Shown one piece after another: positions 9,403 to 19,094 of a stretch of 64,000 bases of DNA. The stretch is from Polyangiaceae bacterium. GTDB lineage: Bacteria > Myxococcota_A > Polyangia > Polyangiales > Polyangiaceae. The stretch is from NCBI GenBank assembly GCA_016719945.1, contig JADJYE010000030.1, positions 1-64,000 on the forward strand. Direction: 5' to 3'. A model generated the notes under the pieces. That model was given only the letters and a program-made list of their open reading frames with translations. It did no database searches and was not told the origin of the DNA. Both the position numbers and the translations under genes were made by a program. Position 1 is the stretch's first letter. Every line of letters begins with the position of its first letter.

Positions 9403-9753
9403 TCAGCCGCCCTCAGCGAGCGCCGCCACCACCAACGCGACGGCCTCCTCGAGCCGTTCCTGCACCAGCGCGCGCGGCAGCCTCAGCACGCGGTAGCCCA
9501 TGCGACCGAGGTCACGGTCCCGCCGCGCATCCGCCCCGGTACGCCCCGCGTGCACTTCACCGTCGACCTCGACCACGAGCTTCGCCTGCGGCGCGCAGAA
9601 GTCGGCGATGTACCTACCCAGCGCGACCTGCCGCCGGAACCGCACGCCGAGCTTCTCAGCGCGGAGCGCCTCCCAGAGCAGCGCCTCGGTGGTGGTGGGC
9701 GCCGCCCGGAAGGCGGCGGCCCGAGCGACGATGACAGCGTGCGGTGTGCGCAT
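9403..9753 (-). CDS. DUF559-domain endonuclease, array copy 2
   Basis: A 116-residue copy with the same GGGAGGT ribosome binding site. The nuclease core reads YIADFCAPQAKLVVEVDG with the D and E-x-D positions kept. The substitutions (Cys and Gln in the DFCAPQ stretch) show that this is not an identical duplicate, yet the frame is intact, consistent with selection. It is antisense to the RHS gene that follows. Confidence 0.85.
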   Translation of the reverse strand: MRTPHAVIVARAAAFRAAPTTTEALLWEALRAEKLGVRFRRQVALGRYIADFCAPQAKLVVEVDGEVHAGRTGADARRDRDLGRMGYRVLRLPRALVQERLEEAVALVVAALAEGG

Positions 9754-10250
9754 GACGACCTCCCGAGCCCGGCCCCCTGGCCGGGCTTCGGCGTCCCTTG
9801 GCGCAGGGGGCGTGACGCGCTCGCTCGGTCCTCACGGCGCCGTCGAGCGTGCTCCCCGATCGAGCTCGCCACCCGCCACCGAGCGCGGCGCGCCACGTGC
9901 GCCTCCCAGCCGCAGCCCGGCCAGGGGGCCGGGCGAACGGCCGATGGCACGCGGCTCGCGCTGCACAGCGCCACCGCCCCCTGGAGGACAGCGACATCAC
10001 GCTCGGCGACCATCGTAAGCGTCTCCACGCTCGGCATCACCACTGCCGTGCCAAGAGTCAAAGCAGGCTCGGCCCACGAGCACAGCAACAGCAGGAGGCG
10101 CCAGCCCACCTCCCAGCGCAGCCAGCGCAGCACCTACCCAGAGCTCCCCCATTCGCCCGCAGGCGCGATAGCGCCGAGGACGAATCGGGGGGAGCTCGTC
10201 CGGCGCGCAGGGGCAACGCCCCGAGCACCGGCGTGTGGGGGCATCATCAA
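9754..10250. other. Conserved cassette leader, copy 2
   Basis: It has the conserved GC-rich inverted repeat near the DUF559 start and the conserved final 120 bp. The middle part, containing GGCGACCATCGTAAGCGTCT, is shared with the leaders at 29156 and 42523 but not with the others. The RHS core begins at NDRIGNLLELFHS, a later YD repeat than in cassettes 1, 3 and 4. Confidence 0.65.
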
Positions 10251-11976
10251 CGACCGCATCGGCAACCTCCTCGAGCTCTTCCACAGCGCAGGAGGCGGCG
10301 CCAACACCTGGACGCGGACCTACAGCTACACCACCGGCACCAACCGCCTCGCCAACAATACCATTCCAGGAGGCAGCGCCACCTACACCCACGACGCCCA
10401 CGGCAGCATCACCTCGATGCCCCACCTCGCGTCGATCACCTACGGCCCCTTCGACCAGATGGCCAACGCCGACCTCGGCGGCGGAGGCGACGCCTACTAC
10501 CAATACGACGCCTCAGGCCAACGCGTCCGCAAGCTGATCGACACCGGCGCCAACCTCATCAAAGAGCGCATCTACCTCGGCGCCTACGAACTCTACCGCG
10601 AGCACATCTCCGGAGACATCGACCTCGAGCGCCAGAGCCTCCACGTCATGGATGGCACTCGCCGCGTCGCTCTCCTCGAGACCCTCACCATCGAAGACGG
10701 CGACCCCGTCACCACCCCCACGACGCATCCGCGCTTCCAGCTCGGCAACCACCTCGACAGCGCCCTGCTCGAGGTCGACGAGACCGGCCTCATCATCTCC
10801 TATGAGGAGTACGCGCCCTACGGCACGAGCGCCTATCGCAGCGCGAAGTCAGGCGTCGAGGTCAGCGCGCGTCGCTACCGCTACACGGGGAAGGAGCGGG
10901 ATGACGAAACGGGCCTCTACTACTACGGGGCCAGGTACTACGCCGCGTGGCTCGGGAGGTGGACGAGCGCGGACCCGCTGGGGATCGGAGCGGATGGACC
11001 GGGGGTGTACAACTACGTGCGCGGGTCGCCGGTGGTGTACAGCGACCCAAGCGGCATGGAGAGCTGGAGCGAGGAGACGGTCCAGCGGCATGCCGATCGT
11101 CGGCCACCACCTCGGCCGGCCCAGGAGCCCAAGGCCGAGCCCGAGGTGCCGGACGACCTAACAACCGGCCAGACGATCGACCCGAGGATCGACGTTGGCG
11201 TCCCGGACGCCGTACCTCCCGAGCTCGCCTTCGCAAACGAGATCCGCGCCAACATCGGTGCCCTCCTCGCCGCCGAGCGCGCCGCCGCGCTGACCGGCGA
11301 AGGTGGCGCATCCGCGGGCCTCGCCGAGCTCGAAGCACGGGACCCCTTCGCCGGTGCCAGCGGCAACTCGGCGCAGCCGAACGAGATCGGCCCGATGACC
11401 GACGCCGAGCTCGGCTTCTGGCAGACCCTGGGTGGTGCGTACCTCGGGGTGCGCATCCCTGCAGGCCCGGCTCACGCGGTCGGGGCGCTCACCCTGGCGA
11501 GCGCCGAGTCCCACGACGACCCGAGCTTCGTGCTCGGCACCATGGCCGTCTTGCCAGGCATGCCCGCCGTCTCCCAGGCGCTCGACCGCGCCACCGGCGC
11601 GGCCGCTGACCTCGCCTACCAGTCGGCGTTTGTGTTCACGAGCGTGGGAGGAACGGGCAGTTCGGGACGGTATGGGCGGATCCGCAATCCGAACTGGCGA
11701 CCTCGAGACATAGGCAACCCCGCATGCGCGACCGGCTGCGAGAGTGCTGCGCTTCAGATCCAGAAGCAGATTGGAGGGACGGTCCTCCGCATCGTTCCCC
11801 AAGGTGATGCGCCGAGCCTCGGTTCATATCGGGGGAAGGCCTGGGGTTGGGCTCACCACGACGTCGTCGTAAAGAACGACCGCGTCTACGATGCCTTCAC
11901 AGGCGGCCAGGGATTGCCGATAGAAGAGTACAAGGCCCTCTGGGAATACTCGGACTTCATCAACTTCGGGTTCTAA
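10251..11976 (+). CDS. Short RHS core joined to the element-borne papain-fold toxin tip
   Basis: Resident core sequence (10251-10800) starts at the YD repeat DRIGNLLELFHSAGG and runs to TGLIIS. From 10801 onward the frame lies inside the integrated element and continues through YEEYAPYG, RYRYTGKERDDETGLYY and DPSGMESWS into a tip. The last 90 residues carry a Cys (PACATGCESAA), a His pair (GWAHHDVVVKND) and Asp (VYDAF) and end in YSDFINFGF. This fits a papain-fold toxin of the Tox-PL-2 type, a putative thiol protease or deamidase. The frame is intact throughout. The stop overlaps the immunity start as TAATG. Confidence 0.78.
10801..10895. repeat. 95-bp direct repeat 1 (candidate att site) within RHS coding sequence
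   Basis: The sequence from TATGAGGAGTACGCGCCCTA to CACGGGGAAGGA is identical at 19000-19094 and 26986-27080. It encodes YEEYAPYGTSAYRS and the start of the RYRYTGKE hallmark. Upstream flanks differ: resident core here, element right end at the other two sites. Downstream of copy 3 the sequence diverges at once into the resident tip. Confidence 0.85.
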
Positions 11977-12392
11977 TGCAGTCCTTTCGCCTCATGCTCG
12001 AATCCGTACGCGCAAGACCAGGTATGTACCTGCCGCGGACAACGTTTGATGCCGGAGCCGCATTGGTCGTCGGCTACGATCTCGCGTGCAGCGGTGGGGC
12101 GCTCCGTGGCTTTCGCGAGTGGCTCATCCCTCGCATCGATGACGGAAACAACCTCGCCTGGCCAGCTCTTGTCCTGCGGCAGGCTTTTCCCGCGACCGAC
12201 GCCCCGGACGCGAAACTGGTCGACGCCGCGGCGCACCTTCACGCGCTTGACACCATGTTCTCCTTGCTACTGGACTTCGAGGTCATCTGCTCCGGACCTC
12301 GCGGACTCAGGCGAATATTCCGAGAGTACGAGCGGTGGCTAGGTCGCCAGCCCTGGCATCAGCCAGGAAGTCCGAGTTGGCTCGAAGACTAA
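11976..12392 (+). CDS. Immunity protein for the papain-fold tip (unit 1)
   Basis: A 138-residue protein whose ATG overlaps the toxin stop by one base (TAATG), giving tight translational coupling. It begins MQSFRLMLESVRARPGMYL and continues with FREWL and LAWPALVLRQAF. The RPGMYL opening is recalled from small proteins found beside polymorphic toxins, but I cannot name the family. It is cytoplasmic by appearance. An identical copy is in unit 2 at 20174. Its role is inferred from position. Confidence 0.68.
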   Translation: MQSFRLMLESVRARPGMYLPRTTFDAGAALVVGYDLACSGGALRGFREWLIPRIDDGNNLAWPALVLRQAFPATDAPDAKLVDAAAHLHALDTMFSLLLDFEVICSGPRGLRRIFREYERWLGRQPWHQPGSPSWLED

Positions 12393-12914
12393 CCCCGCTC
12401 GCTGCGCCGACCGAAGTCGGCCGTGGTCGCCGGACCGACGAGCGGGGGGAACCCTGCCCAATGAGCGCGTTGCACCCGACGGCCCGTCGTCGGTCGGCTC
12501 TGACGAGCCTTCCTCCTCGGGCCGCGGGTGAACGCCTGAGATTGGGCAGAGGAGCGCAGGGCTGCGGCTGAGCAAGGCGTTTCGGGCTCGCGCCGAGCAG
12601 CGCATGGTTGGCCCACGCCGAGGACGCCGGGAAGGGCTGGGAGAGGTGGCGGTCGGACGGACGAGCAGCGGGGCGTGCGCGACCACGCCCCGCTGTCGTT
12701 GGGGGGACGTGAGGGCACCGGCGAAGCGTGAGCAGGGAGAGTGCGCGAGCCACCCACTCGAGCTCGCGCGCGGCGTGTCCGATGGTGAAGAGGCGTGTCC
12801 GATGGTGAAGAGCCAAGGCGCCGCCGCGCCTCGCTGGGGCCTACAGCCCCAAACCCCCTGTTTGCTCTCCTCGGCAGCGCGGCAAGCGCGCCGCCTGCGG
12901 CGAGCGCAACGTGA
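12393..12914. other. Gene-poor stretch with tandem repeat and hairpin (unit 1)
   Basis: No convincing gene is seen. There are two perfect tandem copies of GGCGTGTCCGATGGTGAAGA (12772-12811). A hairpin TGGGGC-ctaca-GCCCCA (12835-12851) lies just past the end of the minus-strand ParE gene and could terminate it. In unit 2 both arms of this hairpin are one base longer. Confidence 0.5.
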
Positions 12915-13208
12915 TCACGAGCGGTCGCGCCAGTAGCTCGGGCGGCGGTGCTGATGAGCGACGGCGATCACGCGCACGCGATCGGGGAAGACGAAGAAGA
13001 CGATCTGGTAGGGGAAGCGCTCGGCGAGGGCGCGACGGGCACGAGAGCGGCGGACATGAGGGAACTGGGTCGGGCTCTCGGCAGCGCGAGCCAGGAGCGC
13101 TTCGATCTCGTCGAGGAACTCTTGGCCGAGTCCGTCGCGCTCGCGGTCGTAGAAGTCGCGAGCGTCGCGAAGCTCGAGGCGGGCAAGCGGAGAGAGCTCG
13201 AGCGTCAC
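12915..13208 (-). CDS. RelE/ParE-family toxin (unit 1)
   Basis: A 97-residue protein beginning MTLELSPLARLELRDARDFYD and ending with PYQIVFFVFPDRVRVIAVAHQHRRP. This is the typical ParE/RelE plan: an N-terminal helical pair, then a beta sheet with conserved Arg and His near the end. Members act on gyrase or on ribosome-bound mRNA; which applies here cannot be told. Its start overlaps the end of the antitoxin gene by 4 bp (13205-13208), the usual operon order. It probably stabilises the mobile element. The unit 2 copy is frameshifted. Confidence 0.85.
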   Translation of the reverse strand: MTLELSPLARLELRDARDFYDRERDGLGQEFLDEIEALLARAAESPTQFPHVRRSRARRALAERFPYQIVFFVFPDRVRVIAVAHQHRRPSYWRDRS

Positions 13209-13408
13209 CTGCGACGGAGCTCGGCGAAGACCCGCTCGGCAGGGATGCCAGGCTCGCCTGCCTCGGCCCTGGCGATGCGCTCGTTGATCATGTCGATGAA
13301 CGCGTCGTCATCCTCGAGGGGGAGACTGGCCTCGAGCTCGTCGATGAGGCGGGCGCGCTCGTCGGGCGGCAGAGCGAGGGCGGCCTGGAGGATCTCGCGA
13401 GCAGTCAT
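13205..13408 (-). CDS. Addiction-module antitoxin, TIGR02574-like (unit 1)
   Basis: A 67-residue protein starting MTAREILQAALALPPDERARL, followed by an acidic middle and ERVFAELRRR at the end. This is the pattern of the small 'putative addiction module component' antitoxins that pair with RelE/ParE toxins. The ATG at 13408 was chosen because the family starts here, although the open frame continues upstream. It has no obvious DNA-binding domain, so the XRE protein encoded just upstream may regulate the operon. Confidence 0.8.
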   Translation of the reverse strand: MTAREILQAALALPPDERARLIDELEASLPLEDDDAFIDMINERIARAEAGEPGIPAERVFAELRRR

Positions 13409-13433
13409 AGGGACGAGGGTAGCACCGAGGGGA

Positions 13434-13868
13434 TCAGCTGGCCTTCTTGTGCTGATCAAGGAGAGTGGCGACGAACTGGACGACGAGGTCTTGCTTGGTG
13501 CGCGGGAGGGAAGCTGCCTCCTCGAAGACGCGCTGGAGACGCCCGACGGGGCCAGAACGGCGAGGTCGAGGCGCCTCTGCATCGACAAGGAGATCGTCGA
13601 CTCTGACGCCAAAAGCCTTGGCCATCTTGGGGAGCACTTCGCCACGAGGCGGCTTCTCAGCCCATTCCCAGAAAGCGATGTTGCCCTGGTGGACTCCGAG
13701 AAGAGCCGCGAGCTCGACCTGGGTGAGGCCAGCAGCCGTCCGGAGAGCGAGCAGATGGGCTCCCTGAGCAGGCCTAGGTCCTCTTGAAGACGCGGGGCGA
13801 CGAGGCACGTCGGAAGTGTAAGGGCGGCTCTTGGCGAGCGAGCACGGCGGGCCAGTCGGCGCTTGCAT
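13434..13868 (-). CDS. XRE-family HTH regulator (unit 1)
   Basis: A 144-residue protein with an N-terminal basic, Pro-rich extension and an HTH at about residues 35-95 (LRTAAGLTQVELAALLGVHQGNIAFWEW, then LPKMAKAFGVRVDDLL). The C-terminal 45 residues are predicted helical. The start at 13868 is the only Met available and lies 4 bp from a perfect palindrome, so it may be leaderless or start internally at a non-ATG codon. It is divergent from the primase gene. By position it likely controls itself, the toxin-antitoxin operon and the primase-recombinase genes, like phage or ICE repressors. Confidence 0.8.
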   Translation of the reverse strand: MQAPTGPPCSLAKSRPYTSDVPRRPASSRGPRPAQGAHLLALRTAAGLTQVELAALLGVHQGNIAFWEWAEKPPRGEVLPKMAKAFGVRVDDLLVDAEAPRPRRSGPVGRLQRVFEEAASLPRTKQDLVVQFVATLLDQHKKAS

Positions 13869-13871
13869 AAG

Positions 13872-13887
13872 TACGAGTTAACTCGTA
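13872..13887. promoter_or_regulatory. Perfect 16-bp palindrome, candidate operator (unit 1)
   Basis: TACGAGTTAACTCGTA is a perfect palindrome in the divergent region between the XRE gene and the primase gene. It is AT-rich against a very GC-rich background and is conserved in unit 2. It is the obvious candidate operator for the XRE protein. Confidence 0.65.
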
Positions 13888-13958
13888 ATGCTTCTCAGGT
13901 CAACATTCGTCGTCGAGTCGAACTTCTCGCTTGACGGCCTTTTGCTGGGAGAAGCGCG

Positions 13959-16913
13959 ATGGGACGGATCCCCGACGAGGACATTCAGCGGCTCAAGCGC
14001 GACATCTCGCTCGAACAGCTCGTGCGCTCGCGCGGCATCGACCTCCGCCGCACCGGTGCCAACCTCCTCGGCCTCTGCCCTTCCACGACGACCACGAGCC
14101 CTCGCTGGTGATCACGCCCGACAGCAACCTGTGGCACTGCCTCCGGGGCGTGCCAGGCGGGCGGGAGCGTGATCGACTTCGTGATGAAGGCCGAGGGCGT
14201 GAGCTTCCGGCACGCGGTGGAGCTGCTGCGCCGCGGGGCCGATCTGGCAGAGAGCGGGCAGCCGAAGCCGGTCGTGAAGGGCCTGCATCGCCGCAAGCTC
14301 GAGCCGCTCGCGGGCCAAGAGGCGAGCGACGCCGAGCTGCTCGGCCAGGTCGCGGATCACTACCACGCGAGCCTGCTCGAGAGCGACGACGCGCAGCGCT
14401 ACCTGCGCGGGCGTGGCCTCGAGCACGCCGACCTCGCCGCGACATTTCGGCTGGGGTTCGCGAACCGCACGCTCGGGTACCGGCTGCCGGCGAGTCAGCT
14501 CAAGGCGGGGCAGCTCTTGCGTACCCGGCTGGCGCGGCTCGGCGTCTTGCGCGCCACGGGGCACGAGCACCTGCGCGGTTCGCTGGTGGTGCCGCTCTTG
14601 GGCACCGAGGGCGAGGTGGTGCAGCTCTACGGGCGGAAGATCGACGACCACATCGCGCCTGACGTGCCGCGACACCTCTACCTGCCGGGCGCGCAGCGCG
14701 GCGTCTTCAACCGCGCGGGCCTCGCGGGCGCCGAAGAGGCGATCTTGTGCGAGGCCTTGATCGACGCGCTGACCTTCTGGTGCGCCGGCTATCACGCGGT
14801 AACGAGCGGCTACGGCGTCGAGGGCGTGACGGAGGAGATCTTGGATGCGCTCGAAGCGGCGGGCGTGGTGCGGGTGAAGATCGCGTTCGACCGAGACGAG
14901 GCTGGAGGATCGGGGCGCGTCCAAGGTGTCGGAGCGGCTGAGCGCGCGAGGGATCGAGAGCTACCGGGTGGTGTTTCCGCGAGGGATGGACGCGAACGCC
15001 TACGCGCAGAAGCTCGGCCCTGCTGCGCAGAGCCTTGGGCTCGTGCTGCGGCAAGCCGAGTGGATGCGAGGAGGCCGGAGCAAGGCGAAGCAGACGCCGA
15101 GCTCGCCGAGCGTGGCCCCCTTTCCTTCCTTAGTCGCCTCTTCTTCCGAGCCGCCGGCCGTCGCCCTCCAGTGCTGGAGCCGAGCGAGGTCCAGAACGAA
15201 GTGCCGGCCTCCGCGCTTCCGGCGCCGGCGACGACCTCGCACGACGCAGCAACGCCGACGCCGGCGCCCACGGTGGAGCGCAACGGCGAAGATCTGTTCC
15301 TGGTGTTCGGGGACCGCAAGTGGCGCGTGCGCGCGGCGGGCAAGTCGAGCGGGAGCGAGCTGAAGGTCAACCTCTTGGTGTCGGACGAGCGCCACGGTGG
15401 CGGGTTCTACGTCGACACGGTGGATCTCTACGCCGCACGCCAGCGCGTGCACTACGTCAAGAGCGCCACGGCCGAGCTGGGCGCGGACGAGCTCGAGCTG
15501 CGGCGCGAGGTCGGCGCGGTGGTGCTCGAGGTCGAGGCCGAGCGGCGCGCCGCGGTGGCGCAGGCCTCGACGCCGCTCGACCCGGTCGCTGCGATGACGG
15601 AGGACGAGCGCGTCGAGGCGCTCGAGCTCTTGCGCGATCCCAAAGCTCTGCGAGCGCATCGTCGAGGACCTCGGCCGTGCCGGCATCGTGGGCGAAGAGA
15701 CGAACAAGCTCGTCTGCTACCTCGCCGCCACCAGCCGCAAGCTCGAGGAGCCCTCGCGGTCGTGATCCAAAGCTCGAGCGCGGCAGGCAAGTCGAGCCTG
15801 ATGGAGGCGGTGCTCGCGCTGATCCCGGAGGAGGAGCGCGTCCAGTACTCGGCGATGACCGGACAGAGCCTCTTCTACATGAGCGGCAAAAACCTCAAGC
15901 ACAAGATCTTGGCCATCGTGGAGGAGGAGGGTGCCGAGCGCGCCAGCTACGCCCTCAAGCTGCTCCAGAGCGAGGGAGAGCTGACCATTGCGTCGACGGG
16001 CAAGGACCCGTCGACGGGCCGCCACGTCACCCAGACGTACCGGGTCGAAGGCCCGGTGATGATCGTGCTGACCACCACTGCGAGCGAGGTGGACGAGGAG
16101 CTGCTCAACCGCTGTCTGGTGCTGACGGTCGACGAGGGGCGCGAGCAGACACGGCTCATCCACGACCGCCAGCGCCGCGCGCAGACGCTGGCGGGTCTCC
16201 TCGAGCGCGACGACCGCCAGCACCTCCGCCGCCTCCACCGCAACGCCCAGCGCCTCCTCCAGCCCGTGTTCGTGGTCAACCCCTTCGCACCCGACCTCGA
16301 CTTCGCCAGCCACGTCACGCGCACGCGTCGCGATCACATGAAGTACCTCACGCTGATCCGCGCGGTCACGCTGCTCCATCAGCACCAGCGCCCGCTCAAG
16401 ACCACGACCCACCGAGGACGCCGCGTCGACTACATCGAGGCGTCCCGCGAGGACGTCGAGATCGCAACCCGCCTCGCCCGGGCCGTGCTCGGCCGCAGCC
16501 TCGACGAGCTCCCGCCCCAGACGCGCCGCCTGCTCGGAGAGATCTCCGCGATGGTCGCGCGCCACGCGGCCCACGAGCGCATCGAGCCGCGCGCCGTGCG
16601 CTTCACGCAGCGCGACGTCCGCGAGTGGACGCGCTGGGGCCAGACCCAGATCAAGGTCCACATGAAGCGCCTCGAGGAGCACGAGTACCTGCTCAGCCAT
16701 CGCAGCCGCGGGCCCCTGGTGATCTACGAGCTCGCTCACGCTGGAGGTGAGGCCGAGGGCCTGCTCGTCGGCCCCACGACCCATGCGTACGACCACGACT
16801 GGTCGGGGTCTGAGGCCGACCGGTCGGGGCTCGGTCGGCCCACCCCCCGACCGGATCCAACTCCGCGAGATCTGAAGCCGAATGGGGCTCCGCTCGCGGC
16901 TCGGTCGGCTTGA
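13959..16913 (+). pseudogene. CHC2/Toprim primase fused to P-loop ATPase, frameshifted (unit 1)
   Basis: It starts at ATG 13959 with GGGAGAAG upstream. The consensus of the two units gives about 980 residues. A CHC2 zinc finger lies near residues 40-70 (CPFHDDHEPS, then HCLGACQAGG). A Toprim domain follows (EALIDALTFW, then IAFDRDEAGD), then a Pro/Ala linker. The P-loop ATPase has SSSAAGKSSL as Walker A and ILAIVEEEGAE as Walker B. A winged-helix-like end contains HMKRLEEHEYLLSH. It probably primes and unwinds element DNA. Indels near 14079, 14138, 14908, 15163, 15642 and 15750, all in short homopolymers, break this copy; unit 2 is correct at each. Confidence 0.82.
16798..16908. promoter_or_regulatory. 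Cluster of GGTCGG/CCGACC motifs before the recombinase gene (unit 1)
   Basis: Four GGTCGG (16801, 16822, 16833, 16903) and two CCGACC (16816, 16847) occur within 108 bp, some forming small palindromes such as CCGACCGGTCGG. They sit at the 3' end of the primase gene, just before the recombinase start. They could be iteron-like or recombinase arm sites, or only a repetitive protein tail. The same cluster is in unit 2 at about 24790-24900. Confidence 0.4.
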
Positions 16914-16980
16914 GCGCGATCGCGGTACCGGGGCGGCCGACTTCGTAGACGTGGCGGCATACGTAGCGGGAGGCGAGTCG

Positions 16981-18073
16981 ATGGCGAAGAAGGGTGAGCG
17001 CAAAGGCTTCGTGGGTGACGAGCGAGATCCGGACGCCCTCTTCCATTGGGTCCGGCGTTTCCTCGAGTCGATGCGCGTGCGCGCTTACTCCGAGCGCACC
17101 GTCATCGGCAGCGAGAGCGCCCTGCGCGCCTTCGTCCAGTGGGCAGTCGACCGCGACCTCGAGCACGCCTCCCAGATCTCCAAGCCCGTCCTCGAGACCT
17201 ATCAGCGCTGGCTCTTCTACTACCGCACCACCGAAGGCCGGCCCCTCGCGTACTCGTCGCAGCGTCAGATCTTGCAGAAGCTCAAGAACTTCTTCCGCTG
17301 GCTCACCAAGCAGAGCGTCCTGCTCTCCAACCCGGCGAGCGACCTCGAGCTGCCGCGCGTCGAGAAGAAGCTGCCGCGCGCCATCTTGAGCGAGCGCGAG
17401 ATCGAGAAGGTCCTTGCGCTCGCCGACCTCACCGATGCGCTCGGCCTACGCGACCGCGCCATGATGGAAGTGCTCTACGCGACCGGCATGCGCCGCCACG
17501 AGCTCGCGGCGCTCGACCTCTTCGACGTCGACGCCGTGCTCGGCACCGTGACGATCCACAAGGGCAAGGGGCGCAAGGGTCGGACGGTGCCGATCGGAGA
17601 GCGGGCACTCGGGTGGATCGCGCGCTACCTCGACGAGGCCCGGCCCGACCTGGTGGCCCCGCCGGAGACGGCGGCGCTCTTCTTGAGTGAGCGCGGCGAG
17701 CGCCTCGACCTCAACTACCTGACCGTCCACATGCGCCGCTACCTCGAGCGCGCTCAGCTCGGCAAAGCCGGCGCCTGCCACATCTTCCGCCACTCCATGG
17801 CCACCCTCATGCTCGAGGGCGGTGCCGACATCCGCTTCATCCAGGAGATCTTGGGCCACTCGGAGACCAGCACCACCGCGCTCTACACACGCGTGTCGAT
17901 CCGACACCTCAAGCAAGTCTATGCCGCCACGCACCCCGCAGCGCGGCTCGAGCACCGCGGGCGCCCAATGGGGCCAGGTGAGGCTCTGCCGCCGAGCCGC
18001 GGGCCTGTCTCCCTGCTCCGAGCTGCTCTCCTGCTTAGCCGCCGAAGCTGCCGAGGAGGATCTCGCTTCATGA
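16981..18073 (+). CDS. XerC/D-like tyrosine recombinase (unit 1)
   Basis: It begins at ATG 16981 with GGAGG seven bases upstream. A SAM-like N-terminal domain (residues 20-110) is followed by the catalytic domain with Arg in TGMRRHEL, Lys in HKGKGRKGR, the HxxR box HIFRHSMAT, His in LGHSETSTTALY and the nucleophile Tyr in ALYTRV. All catalytic residues are present. It is the natural candidate for recombination at the 95-bp direct repeats. An extra C near 18012 makes this copy read on to 18330. Unit 2 shows the natural end, where the stop overlaps a downstream ATG as ATGA. Confidence 0.88.
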
Positions 18074-18105
18074 AGCCCCCCATCGACGCGTGCTACTCTG
18101 GGCTG

Positions 18106-18330
18106 ATGCAGGTGCTGCGCGCTCGCGTCCGCAACGGCCGTCTCGTCCTTGACGAGCCCACCGATCTGCCCGAAGGCGCCGAGATCGAGCTCATGCCCGT
18201 CGATGATCTCGACGACGACGAGCGCGAAGAGCTGCATCGCTCACTCGAGGCCTCGATCGCCGAGGCCGAAGCCGGAGATTTGGTCGACGGCCCTGCGTTC
18301 TTGGCGCAGCTCCGCGCGCAGGCACGGTGA
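18106..18330 (+). CDS. Antitoxin of the second toxin-antitoxin pair (unit 1)
   Basis: A 74-residue protein beginning MQVLRARVRNGRLVLDEPTDL, the start of a common family of antitoxins with a swapped-hairpin-like N-terminus, followed by an acidic helical tail (DDLDDDEREELHRSLEAS). An upstream in-frame ATG at 18070 overlaps the recombinase stop and could be used instead. The stop overlaps the toxin start as GTGA. It should bind and neutralise the ParE-like partner. Confidence 0.78.
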   Translation: MQVLRARVRNGRLVLDEPTDLPEGAEIELMPVDDLDDDEREELHRSLEASIAEAEAGDLVDGPAFLAQLRAQAR

Positions 18331-18641
18331 GGTACAAGTTCACGGCCTCTGCGCGCCGCGACGTCGACCGGGCTGCGCGGTGGTGGTTGGAGAACCGCCC
18401 CGAAGCTCCCACGGCCTTGGTCGACGAACTGGCTGCTGCGCTCGAGCAGCTCTGCGCGCACCCCGAGAGTGCGCCGCCGTACGGCACATGGAGGAACCGA
18501 ACGGTCCGCCGCACCTACCTGCCGACCACGCGTCGCCACCTCTACTTCGCGCCCATCGATGAGATCTTGATCGTTCTCCGCGTCTGCGGTGCCGAACGCG
18601 AGCACGCGCCGCGGTTTGGGAAGAAGTCGACGCTTTCCTAG
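18327..18641 (+). CDS. ParE-like toxin of the second toxin-antitoxin pair (unit 1)
   Basis: A 104-residue protein with a GTG start overlapping the antitoxin stop. It has the ParE layout: RYKFTASARRDVDRAARWW, a second helix, then RTYLPTTRRHLYFAPIDEILIVLRVCGAER. The intact overlap and order fit a type II module. It stabilises the element or limits loss after excision (inferred). A strong hairpin terminator follows at 18700. The unit 2 copy has two single-base losses. Confidence 0.85.
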   Translation: MRYKFTASARRDVDRAARWWLENRPEAPTALVDELAAALEQLCAHPESAPPYGTWRNRTVRRTYLPTTRRHLYFAPIDEILIVLRVCGAEREHAPRFGKKSTLS

Positions 18642-18999
18642 TCCGCGCTTGTTACCCTTCGGCTCTGTGCTGGAGGGGATCCACGAGCTGCAGCCACGAG
18701 GGCGACGCCGTCCGGCGTCGCCCTTCGTCGCGCGAGCCGATCGCCCCCCTCAACGCACCCCATCGCGCACCGAGCTCCGACTCGCGGCGCCCCTCATCCC
18801 CGGTCGCCGCCACGGACGCCGCCGAGGCGCTCCGCCACTGTCCGGCACACGCCTCGCGCTTCGAGCCCGCACCGCGCGACCTGCGCGTGCCAGCGCGCGC
18901 AGCCTGCACGCATGCGCCGACGTTACGTTGGCTCGCCTCCACGGGTCTCGCGCGCGGAAGCGAGGAATTCAGGGGCGAAACGCGCAGCAGCAAACACTT
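18642..18999. other. Element right end (unit 1), no gene
   Basis: No gene is seen apart from the terminator at 18700. The stretch ends with GCGCAGCAGCAAACACTT, directly against direct repeat 2. The identical right end occurs before direct repeat 3 at 26986, so this is the element-side flank of the candidate att site. Confidence 0.6.
18700..18723 (+). terminator. Hairpin terminator after the ParE-like toxin (unit 1)
   Basis: A perfect 10-bp stem GGGCGACGCC-gtcc-GGCGTCGCCC followed by TTCGTC. It lies 58 bp after the toxin stop. There is only a weak T-run. Confidence 0.6.
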
Positions 19000-19094
19000 T
19001 ATGAGGAGTACGCGCCCTACGGCACGAGCGCCTATCGCAGCGCGAAGTCAGGCGTCGAGGTCAGCGCGCGTCGCTACCGCTACACGGGGAAGGA
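19000..19094. repeat. 95-bp direct repeat 2 (candidate att site)
   Basis: Identical to 10801-10895 and 26986-27080. It is preceded by the element right end AACACTT and followed by the element-borne tip of unit 2. Confidence 0.85.

Larger units (their letters stand above)
10801..18999 (+). mobile_element. Integrative element unit 1 inserted at the RHS core/tip junction
   Basis: An 8199-bp unit bounded by 95-bp direct repeats at 10801-10895 and 19000-19094. It contains an RHS tip and immunity gene, a ParE-like toxin with antitoxin, an XRE regulator, a primase/ATPase, a tyrosine recombinase and a second toxin-antitoxin pair. A second, nearly identical unit follows in tandem. The content (recombinase, replication protein, no conjugation genes) fits a small integrative or satellite-like element. 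The direct repeat lies in RHS coding sequence, so integration keeps the reading frame and gives the resident core a new toxin. This model is inferred. Confidence 0.7.

Noticed and set aside
12393..12914. Small open frames on both strands between the immunity gene and the ParE gene
   Set aside because: Different frames are open in the two units and no ribosome binding site or motif is seen.
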